In this document: positions 1 to 6,095 of the stretch, one piece after another
How the letters are laid out: every line of letters begins with the position of its first letter
Numbering within the stretch: the stretch's first letter is position 1
Assembly (NCBI GenBank): GCA_002358895.1
Contig: DEPR01000051.1
Location: 23,859 to 31,294, forward strand
DNA: 7,436 bases
Source of the DNA: Ruminococcus sp. UBA3387
GTDB taxonomy: Bacteria; Bacillota; Clostridia; Oscillospirales; Ruminococcaceae
Reading direction: 5' to 3'
Made by a program: the position numbers and the translations under genes
Notes under the pieces: model-generated
Seen by the model: only the letters and a program-made list of their open reading frames with translations
Databases searched by the model: none
Told to the model about the DNA's origin: nothing

Positions 1-798
<798 letters not shown>

Positions 799-1212
799 AT
801 GAATGTTTTTACTTTGACGGCACTTGCCGCTGAAAAGCCGTTCTATGAGGGAGACTGCATTTCACTTGTTATCCCCACAGTTGACGGGCAGTATGGTATT
901 CAGGCTAAACACAGCAATATGATTGCCGCTATTGTTCCAGGTGAACTGAAATTCACCCGACCTGACGGTGAGGTAACTATCGCTGCTGTTTCCGAGGGAA
1001 TGGTAAAGGTGGAAAACGAACAAGTGCTTGTGCTTGTGGACACGGCTGAGCTTCCTGAGGAAATTGATGAAAACCGTGCTAAACGCTCTGCCGAACAGGC
1101 TAAGGAAGCTATTCTTCAGAAAAAAAGTATTCAGGATTATCTTTCTGCTCAGGCTAAAATGGCAAGAGCCATTGGCAGACTAAGGGTAAAACATCACGGG
1201 CATACAGATTAG
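799..1212 (+). CDS. atpC: F1 ATP synthase subunit epsilon
   Basis: This encodes a complete 137-residue epsilon subunit, the usual family length. Epsilon sits on the central stalk with gamma and can restrain ATP hydrolysis. The N-terminal beta-sandwich (about residues 1-85) carries the typical pattern of a GQYGIQAKHSNM segment followed by IVPGELKF. The C-terminal part (about 86-131) is charged, Ala-rich and predicted to form the two-helix hairpin, ending in AIGRLRV. The ATG follows the atpD stop with no gap. The Shine-Dalgarno sequence AAGGTG (785-790) lies inside the end of atpD, eight bases upstream, so translation is probably coupled to atpD. It is the last gene of the operon, because an intrinsic terminator follows within ten bases. 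Confidence 0.97.
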   Translation: MNVFTLTALAAEKPFYEGDCISLVIPTVDGQYGIQAKHSNMIAAIVPGELKFTRPDGEVTIAAVSEGMVKVENEQVLVLVDTAELPEEIDENRAKRSAEQAKEAILQKKSIQDYLSAQAKMARAIGRLRVKHHGHTD

Positions 1213-1218
1213 TCATCT

Positions 1219-1247
1219 AAAAAGGCAGCTTTTTCGGCTGTCTTTTT
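1219..1247 (+). terminator. Intrinsic terminator of the atp operon
   Basis: The arms AAAAAGGCAGC (1219-1229) and GCTGTCTTTTT (1237-1247) pair over 11 bp with one G-U pair and a 7-nt loop. The 3' arm itself ends in the T run, and more T-rich sequence follows. It begins six bases after the atpC stop. Confidence 0.88.
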
Positions 1248-1330
1248 GCTGTTTTCATCGTTTTGGTCATTATAAACATTATTGATGTATTTATTCTTGT
1301 AAATTCGGCGGTTTGACAGGTAAAAAGCCC

Positions 1331-1359
1331 TTGACAAACGAGGAAAAACGTGGTATATT
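1331..1359 (+). promoter_or_regulatory. Sigma-A type promoter of the ACT-hom-thrB unit
   Basis: A perfect -35 box TTGACA (1331-1336) is followed, after exactly 17 bases, by the -10 box TATATT (1354-1359). A TG dinucleotide at 1351-1352 gives an extended -10. The expected transcription start is near 1365-1367, leaving a leader of only about 38 nt before the TTG start codon. That is too short for a T-box or a typical riboswitch. A second TTGACA at 1313-1318 has no matching -10 at a suitable distance. Start-site mapping has not been done; the call rests on sequence alone. Confidence 0.88.
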
Positions 1360-1378
1360 TGTATTTGTCGCAAATACA
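1360..1378 (+). promoter_or_regulatory. Perfect inverted repeat over the expected transcription start (candidate operator)
   Basis: TGTATTTG (1360-1367) and CAAATACA (1371-1378) are perfect 8-bp inverted arms around the central TCG. The repeat begins at the base after the -10 box, so it covers the predicted start point and the first bases of the leader. A dimeric repressor bound here would block initiation. Alternatively the transcript could begin with part of a small hairpin. I do not recognise it as the site of a known regulator. Confidence 0.5.
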
Positions 1379-1388
1379 CTTGTGCGTT

Positions 1389-1396
1389 GGAGGTGG
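1389..1396 (+). promoter_or_regulatory. Ribosome binding site that fixes the TTG start of the ACT gene
   Basis: GGAGGTGG lies seven bases before the in-frame TTG at 1404. It is the only strong Shine-Dalgarno sequence in this leader, and it decides the start against the upstream in-frame GTG at 1350, which sits inside the promoter. Confidence 0.88.
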
Positions 1397-1403
1397 ACTA
1401 ATC

Positions 1404-1850
1404 TTGCAAAATAAAGAAGGGAATCCTGTTATAGTAAGTGCTGATGTGTTACCTGATATTATACTGAAGGTACTCAAGGCAAAACAGATGAGAGCAAGGG
1501 GTGAGGTTTCTACCTCGGCTGAAGCTTGCAGAGCTGTTGGCATTTCGAGAAGTGCATACTACAAATACAAGGACTCGGTATTCAACTATGAAGAACAGTT
1601 CACCAACAGAATTGTTTCGGTTTACTGTGTGTTGAGAGATGAAAAGGGCGTGCTTTCCTCAATTATCTCAAAGCTATATGAGCTTAACACCAATATTCTC
1701 ACCATAAATCAGAACATTCCCATTGACTCGGTTGCTACGGTAACTATTTCGCTGAGATTTGACCAGGATGTTTTAAGCACGGGTATTCTGAAAAGTGAAC
1801 TTATGAATCTTACAGGTGTGGTTGATGTAAAAATTATTTCAGGCGAATAA
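1404..1850 (+). CDS. PheB-like ACT-domain protein (UPF0735 type), TTG start
   Basis: This 148-residue protein matches the length and layout of the Firmicute PheB/UPF0735 family. Residues about 10-60 contain SADVLPDIILKVLKAK and a helix-turn-helix-like stretch ending SRSAYYKYKDSVF, the family's characteristic segment. Residues about 70-145 form an ACT domain (IVSVYCVLRDEKGVLSSI and VATVTISLRF), a fold that often binds amino acids. In Bacilli relatives stand beside pheA or the hom-thr genes, and the exact biochemical role is not settled. I start it at TTG 1404 because of the strong ribosome site at 1389; the longer frame from GTG 1350 would overlap the -10 box. It leads a unit with hom, 30 bases downstream, so a role in sensing threonine-pathway or related amino acids is inferred. 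No catalytic residues are visible. Confidence 0.9.
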   Translation: MQNKEGNPVIVSADVLPDIILKVLKAKQMRARGEVSTSAEACRAVGISRSAYYKYKDSVFNYEEQFTNRIVSVYCVLRDEKGVLSSIISKLYELNTNILTINQNIPIDSVATVTISLRFDQDVLSTGILKSELMNLTGVVDVKIISGE

Positions 1851-1880
1851 AAATTAATTAACATAAAGGAAGGTATTATT

Positions 1881-3119
1881 ATGAGCAAGGTTGCAATTAT
1901 TGGCTACGGTGTTGTTGGCTCCGGTACTGTTGAGCTTTTTGAAAAAAACCGTGAGTCTATTTGTAAAAAGGTTGGAAAGGACTGCGAAATCAAATATATT
2001 CTCGATTTGAGAGATTTCCCCAATGATCCGTATGAATCAAAGATGATCAAGGATTTCAACATCATTCTTGAAGATGATGAGGTTGAAGTTGTTGCTGAAG
2101 TTGTAGGCGGTGCTACATTTGCTTATGACTACACTAAAAAGCTTCTCGAAAGAGGCAAAAGCGTTGTTACTTCAAACAAGGAGCTTGTTGCTACACACGG
2201 TGCTGAGCTTCTTGCTATTGCACAGGAACATAACTGCAACTATCTTTTCGAGGCAAGCGTTGGCGGTGGTATTCCTATTATCAGACCACTTAACAAGTGT
2301 CTTGCAGGTAACTCAATCGAACAGATAAGCGGTATCCTCAACGGTACTACTAACTTTATTCTTTCAAAGATGATAAAGGAACAGATGGATTTTGCTACTG
2401 CACTCAAAATGGCTCAGGAACTGGGCTATGCTGAAAAGGACCCTACTGCTGACGTTGAGGGTCATGACGCTTGCAGAAAAATCTGTATCCTCGGTTCACT
2501 TGCTTATGGAAAACACATTTATCCTGAAATGGTACACTGCTCAGGTATTTCAAGAATCACTCTTGATGACGTAGAATACGCTGAAAATGCAGGCTATGCA
2601 ATCAAGCTTATCGGCTCTGTTAAGCCTGTTGGCGATGACAAAATCACAGCTATTGTTTGCCCGAGACTTGTTCCAAAGACAAATCTTTTAGCTTCAGTTG
2701 ACGAAAACTACAACGCTATTTCCGTTACAGGTGATGGTGTTGGCGATGTTCTTTTCTATGGTCAGGGTGCAGGAAAACTCCCGACAGCTTCTGCTGTAGT
2801 CGGCGATATTATCGACTGTCTCAAGCACCATAACAGAGTGCTTGCCCTCACTTGGGAAGACTGCCACGACAAGGAATATGCTGTTAGCTATAAAAAGGCT
2901 GAGGTTTCAATGTATGTTCGCATTAAGGCTGACAACGCTGAAGAACTGAAGGCTTCTATCTCAGAAATGTTCGGCAAGCTGATGTACATTGAAAGAGATG
3001 GCAGACCTGATGATGAGCTTGCATTCATCACACCTAATATGGTTGAAGAAGATATTGACGCTAATCTTACTATTCTTTCACACTCTTGTGAAATTGCAAG
3101 CAAAATCAGACTTTACTGA
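1881..3119 (+). CDS. hom: Homoserine dehydrogenase
   Basis: This encodes a complete 412-residue monofunctional enzyme that reduces aspartate 4-semialdehyde to homoserine with NAD(P)H in the cytoplasm, the branch point to threonine and methionine. The nucleotide-binding loop is GYGVVGSGT (residues 8-16). SNK at 98-100 supplies the conserved lysine. GGGIPII (128-134) and GILNGTTNFIL (151-161) are family hallmarks. The homoserine dehydrogenase signature spans A178 to K200. E185, D191, D196 and K200 have the same spacing as yeast E208, D214, D219 and K223. Residues about 336-412 form a C-terminal ACT-like domain, so feedback by threonine is likely, as in other long-form enzymes. There is no aspartokinase fusion. 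The Shine-Dalgarno sequence AAGGAAGG (1866-1873) is seven bases before the ATG. thrB follows after 17 bases. Confidence 0.98.
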   Translation: MSKVAIIGYGVVGSGTVELFEKNRESICKKVGKDCEIKYILDLRDFPNDPYESKMIKDFNIILEDDEVEVVAEVVGGATFAYDYTKKLLERGKSVVTSNKELVATHGAELLAIAQEHNCNYLFEASVGGGIPIIRPLNKCLAGNSIEQISGILNGTTNFILSKMIKEQMDFATALKMAQELGYAEKDPTADVEGHDACRKICILGSLAYGKHIYPEMVHCSGISRITLDDVEYAENAGYAIKLIGSVKPVGDDKITAIVCPRLVPKTNLLASVDENYNAISVTGDGVGDVLFYGQGAGKLPTASAVVGDIIDCLKHHNRVLALTWEDCHDKEYAVSYKKAEVSMYVRIKADNAEELKASISEMFGKLMYIERDGRPDDELAFITPNMVEEDIDANLTILSHSCEIASKIRLY

Positions 3120-3136
3120 TAAGGGGCAAATTCTCT

Positions 3137-4030
3137 ATGTTTAAAATTCAGATACCTGCTACCTCGGCTAATTTAGGTGCAGGATTTGACGCTCTGGGGC
3201 TTGCTTTAAGCTATTACAACTATGTTGAAATGGAAGAAAGCGATGTTCTGGATATTTCTTCGGCTGACGGACTTCAGGTCCCTACCGATGAAAAAAATCT
3301 TATATATATTTCTGCAAAGGACTTATACAACGTTTGTGGCAAAAAGCTTGACGGATTAAAGCTAATTCAGACAAACAACATCCCTATGGCAAGGGGATTA
3401 GGCTCATCTTCCGCCTGCATTATTGCAGGACTTGTGGGTGCAAACAAGATGCTGGGCAATCCTCTCACAAAGGACGACCTTGTAGACCTTGCTGCACAGA
3501 TTGAGGGGCACCCTGACAACACGGCACCTGCACTTTTAGGTGGAATTGTTACTGCTGTTTTTGACGGCAGAAAGGTTCACTGGGTTAAGCAGGAGGTTTT
3601 CACAAAGCTTAAATTCGTAGCGATTATTCCTGATTTCGAGCTTAAAACCGATGCTGCAAGGGCTTGTCTTCCAAAAGAAGTTTCTCACAAAGACGCTGTT
3701 TATAATCTTTCCCGTGCCGCACTTTTTTCAGCTTCCCTGCTTACAGGCAAGTTTGAAAATCTGCGTACGGCTGTTCACGACAGACTTCATCAGCCATACC
3801 GAATGGAGCTTATTCCAAACTGCCGTGAAGTTTTCGACATTGCATACACTCACGGTGCATACGGTGCATACATAAGTGGTGCAGGTCCTACGGTTATGGC
3901 AATAGTTGACGAGGAAAACACATATTTTGCAGGGAAGATGAAGTTCTCTCTTGATAATGCAGGTCTTAGCGACTGGCAGGTACACGAGTTCCGTATTGAC
4001 AACGAGGGTACAAAAATAATTGAAAAATAA
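3137..4030 (+). CDS. thrB: Homoserine kinase
   Basis: This is a complete 297-residue GHMP-family kinase that phosphorylates homoserine to O-phospho-L-homoserine with ATP, the substrate of threonine synthase. The N-terminal motif PATSANLGAGFDALGLAL (7-24) is typical of ThrB. The ATP-binding motif IPMARGLGSSSA (82-93) is intact. EGHPDN (123-128) and the glycine-rich SGAGPTVMAI (247-256) are also family motifs. The upstream AAGGGG (3121-3126), ten bases from the ATG, is a reasonable ribosome site. The 17-base gap from hom indicates one transcript, so the products of the two genes act in succession. thrC, often next to these genes, is absent here. A tandem 9-bp repeat at 3852-3869 encodes Gly-Ala-Tyr twice just before the last motif and looks like normal family sequence. 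Confidence 0.98.
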   Translation: MFKIQIPATSANLGAGFDALGLALSYYNYVEMEESDVLDISSADGLQVPTDEKNLIYISAKDLYNVCGKKLDGLKLIQTNNIPMARGLGSSSACIIAGLVGANKMLGNPLTKDDLVDLAAQIEGHPDNTAPALLGGIVTAVFDGRKVHWVKQEVFTKLKFVAIIPDFELKTDAARACLPKEVSHKDAVYNLSRAALFSASLLTGKFENLRTAVHDRLHQPYRMELIPNCREVFDIAYTHGAYGAYISGAGPTVMAIVDEENTYFAGKMKFSLDNAGLSDWQVHEFRIDNEGTKIIEK

Positions 4031-4036
4031 TCAAGT

Positions 4037-4053
4037 GGCGACTTCTTGTCGCC
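4037..4053 (+). terminator. Short hairpin between thrB and rsmG (possible weak terminator)
   Basis: GGCGAC (4037-4042) and GTCGCC (4048-4053) form a perfect, GC-rich 6-bp stem with the loop TTCTT. It starts seven bases after the thrB stop. The following TATTTCTTT is only an interrupted T run, so termination would be partial. It could instead be a processing or stability element that lowers rsmG expression relative to thrB. No separate rsmG promoter is evident in the 44-base gap. Confidence 0.45.
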
Positions 4054-4074
4054 TATTTCTTTAATGGTGATTTT

Positions 4075-4788
4075 ATGCTAACAGACAAAACACAACTTGA
4101 CAAGCTTTTTGCTGAGGGCAATATGGCTGTAAATGATGAGCAATATGACAAGCTTGAAAAATACAGCCGTTTGCTTGTGGAATGGAATGAAAAAATAAAT
4201 CTGACTGCGATTACTGACCCTGAGGGTATTGCACTCAAGCATTTCTATGACAGCGTTTATCCTTTCACTTTTATTGACATCAAGGAAAATGCCAGCCTTA
4301 TTGACGTTGGAACCGGTGCAGGCTTTCCTTCCTGTCCACTCAAAATCTTCCGTAATGACCTAAGGCTTACGCTTCTTGACAGTCTTAACAAGAGGATAAA
4401 CTTTCTTCAGGAGGTTTCCGACACTCTTGGCCTTGATGCTGAATGTATACACGGTCGTGCTGAAGAGCTTGGACGTAATAGCGATTTTCGTGATAAATTC
4501 GACGTTGCTTGTGCAAGGGCTGTTGCAAACCTCACAGAGCTTTGCGAATACTGCTTGCCTTTTGTAAAGATGGGAGGTAGCTTTGTTGCTCTCAAGGGCT
4601 CAAGTGGACTTGATGAGCTGAAAGACGCGGAAAACGCAATAAAAACTCTGGGTGGTAAGCTGGAAACGGCAAGGGAATACGCTTTACCCAACGGAGACGG
4701 GCGTGTGCTCATAGTTATAAAAAAGACCGCCCCGACTCCCGAAAAATATCCTCGGAACAAGGGACAGATGAAAAAGAAAAGGTTATAA
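4075..4788 (+). CDS. rsmG: 16S rRNA (guanine-527 N7)-methyltransferase
   Basis: This 237-residue protein of normal family length transfers a methyl group from S-adenosylmethionine to N7 of G527 in 16S rRNA; loss of this mark is known to give low-level streptomycin resistance. Visible marks in order are LVEWNEKINLTAI (34-46), LKHFYDS (54-60), the SAM-binding loop LIDVGTGAGFPS (75-86), LLDSLNKRINFL (100-111), ARAVANL (147-153), VALKG (171-175) and the C-terminal KYPR (224-227) followed by a basic tail. ATG 4075 gives an N-terminus like that of the Bacillus protein. Its ribosome site is weak (GGTGA at 4066-4070); an ATG at 4123 would cut into the first helix and is less likely. The gene usually lies near mnmG or the parAB/noc genes, so the place after thrB is less usual. 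It ends the unit at a strong terminator. Confidence 0.97.
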   Translation: MLTDKTQLDKLFAEGNMAVNDEQYDKLEKYSRLLVEWNEKINLTAITDPEGIALKHFYDSVYPFTFIDIKENASLIDVGTGAGFPSCPLKIFRNDLRLTLLDSLNKRINFLQEVSDTLGLDAECIHGRAEELGRNSDFRDKFDVACARAVANLTELCEYCLPFVKMGGSFVALKGSSGLDELKDAENAIKTLGGKLETAREYALPNGDGRVLIVIKKTAPTPEKYPRNKGQMKKKRL

Positions 4789-4791
4789 AAG

Positions 4792-4817
4792 AAACCTCTC
4801 TGAAATCAGAGAGGTTT
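4792..4817. terminator. Bidirectional terminator between rsmG and the phosphorylase gene
   Basis: AAACCTCTCTGA (4792-4803) is perfectly complementary to TCAGAGAGGTTT (4806-4817). In practice this gives an 11-bp stem closing a four-base loop. On the plus strand a T run (4815-4819) follows, and on the minus strand the stem is followed by CTTTTAT. It fills the 34-base gap between two convergent stop codons, so it probably serves both genes. Confidence 0.92.
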
Positions 4818-4822
4818 TTCTA

Positions 4823-5995
4823 TTACTTATTAAGATATTCCAGATTTTTTGAAATAAGCTCACATCTCTGCTTAACGCAGTCAACTGAACGAAGTGGATC
4901 TGATGGTGTATTGAATGTATAATCCATCAGCTTGTCAATTGTAGTTGCTGCAACGTGAAGTCTTGTGTCAGATGATGCATAATAGATATACACATCGCCG
5001 TTTTCACGAACTACTGCACCATTTGTGAAGCACACGTTTGAAACATCTCCCACACGTTCAGCACCGTGTGGTGCAATGAAAAGTCCTGATGGTGAAGCAA
5101 TCAGCTTGCTTGGGTCATTAAGGTCAGTTGCAAACACATAGATTACATATCTGAGACCTGCAGCTGTATTTCTTACACCGTGTGCAATATGTATCCAGCC
5201 CTTAGGTGTCTTGATTGGAACTGCACCCGCACCGTTCTTTACTTCTGTTATTGTGTGGTACTGCCTTGGTGATATAACCACTTCTTCTGTACAGATAACA
5301 GGGTTATTTATATCCTCACAAAGTCCGAAGCAAACGCCACCGCCTGAACCTGTTTCGATAAAGTCGTCCTGTGGACGTGTATAGAAAGCATACTTTCCGT
5401 CTACAAACTCAGGGTGAAGCACCACATTTCTCTGCTGTGGTGATTTTGAAATAAGGTTAGGAAGTCTTTCCCAGGTCTTCAAATCCTTTGTTCTTACGAT
5501 ACCTGCCTGTGCTGTTGCCGCAGAAAGGTCAGGATTTGTTTTGTCCTTACTTTCAGAACAGAACACACCGTAAATCCAGCCATCTTCGTGCTGTGTCAGA
5601 CGCATATCGTATACATTTGTTTCATCAGGCTCTGTATCGGGAAGCTGTACGGGATAGTCCCAGAATCTGAAGCCGTCAACAGGGCTTTCACTTTCTGCTA
5701 CTGCAAAAAATGACTTTCTGTCATTTCCTTCAACTCTTGCTACAAGATAATACTTACCGTTCATATAGATTGCACCTGAATTAAGCACAGCGTTGATTCC
5801 CAAACGTTCCATAAAGTACGGATTTGTTTCAGGGTTCATATCATACTTCCATATAACAGGTGCGTGATCTGCTGTGAGAACAGGATTTACATATCTGTCG
5901 TAAATTCCGTTATAGCAAGGTGCTACTTCATTTTTCTTTGCAATCAACGCTTCATATTCGTCAATTACTTTCTTCTTGTTTTCTTCAAAGCTCAT
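4823..5995 (-). CDS. 4-O-beta-D-mannosyl-D-glucose phosphorylase (GH130)
   Basis: This 390-residue GH130 enzyme should split 4-O-beta-mannosyl-glucose with phosphate into mannose 1-phosphate and glucose in the cytoplasm. That is the last step of the mannobiose route described in Bacteroides fragilis and Ruminococcus albus, and the reaction is reversible. The length and the N-terminal region [23 protein letters not shown] (37-59, followed by [16 protein letters not shown]) fit subfamily GH130_1. The proposed acid, Asp130 in [14 protein letters not shown], corresponds to Asp131 of the B. fragilis enzyme. YTRPQDDF (205-212), the glycine-rich [10 protein letters not shown] (216-225) and [12 protein letters not shown] (338-349) are further beta-propeller family segments. 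There is no signal peptide. Shorter GH130_2 mannooligosaccharide phosphorylases are the main alternative but fit less well. It has its own promoter and ribosome site; no epimerase, mannanase or transporter is adjacent. Confidence 0.93.
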   Translation of the reverse strand: MSFEENKKKVIDEYEALIAKKNEVAPCYNGIYDRYVNPVLTADHAPVIWKYDMNPETNPYFMERLGINAVLNSGAIYMNGKYYLVARVEGNDRKSFFAVAESESPVDGFRFWDYPVQLPDTEPDETNVYDMRLTQHEDGWIYGVFCSESKDKTNPDLSAATAQAGIVRTKDLKTWERLPNLISKSPQQRNVVLHPEFVDGKYAFYTRPQDDFIETGSGGGVCFGLCEDINNPVICTEEVVISPRQYHTITEVKNGAGAVPIKTPKGWIHIAHGVRNTAAGLRYVIYVFATDLNDPSKLIASPSGLFIAPHGAERVGDVSNVCFTNGAVVRENGDVYIYYASSDTRLHVAATTIDKLMDYTFNTPSDPLRSVDCVKQRCELISKNLEYLNK

Positions 5996-6004
5996 TTAAT
6001 TTTT

Positions 6005-6010
6005 CCTCCC
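6005..6010 (-). promoter_or_regulatory. Ribosome binding site of the GH130 phosphorylase gene
   Basis: On the minus strand GGGAGG lies nine bases before the ATG that ends at 5995. It confirms that start. Confidence 0.85.
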
Positions 6011-6044
6011 GAATTTTAATACGCACATCTTAGTTGCTTAGGTT

Positions 6045-6073
6045 ATTATACTATATTTCCCGTTTCAATGCAA
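6045..6073 (-). promoter_or_regulatory. Sigma-A type promoter of the GH130 phosphorylase gene
   Basis: Read on the minus strand, TTGCAT (6068-6073) is followed after 17 bases by a perfect TATAAT (6045-6050). The -35 is imperfect while the -10 is consensus, which often goes with activator or repressor control. The start would fall near 6038, giving a leader of about 40 nt. A direct repeat CTTAG-TTG-CTTAG (6029-6041, plus-strand reading) lies over the start region. I found no convincing catabolite-response (cre) sequence. Confidence 0.75.
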
Positions 6074-6095
6074 CACTTTTTTATGATTTTCCCAA

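Noticed and set aside
1313..1318. A second TTGACA upstream of the ACT gene promoter
   Set aside because: No -10-like sequence is found 16-18 bases downstream, so it is probably not a functional promoter.
1360..1378. Reading the palindrome as a Spo0A, LexA, TyrR or ArgR site
   Set aside because: It contains TGTCGCAA, which differs from the Spo0A box TGTCGAA by an inserted base. The spacing also does not fit LexA, TyrR or arginine boxes. I leave the binder unnamed.
1217..1543. 108-codon open frame on the minus strand across the atpC-ACT gap
   Set aside because: It runs antisense through the terminator, the promoter and the start of the ACT gene, has no ribosome site, and its translation resembles no family I recognise.
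3852..3869. Two tandem copies of a 9-bp unit in thrB
   Set aside because: They encode Gly-Ala-Tyr twice in a region where ThrB proteins normally carry similar residues before the SGAGPT motif. There is no sign of an unstable repeat.
4407..4760. 117-codon minus-strand frame inside rsmG
   Set aside because: It is a shadow of rsmG, whose plus-strand protein is unmistakable. The Ser/Pro/Arg-rich translation is typical of an antisense frame.
6051..6075. Possible cre (catabolite control) site near TGAAACGGGAAATA in the phosphorylase promoter
   Set aside because: Key central and right-half positions do not match the cre consensus, so I do not claim it.
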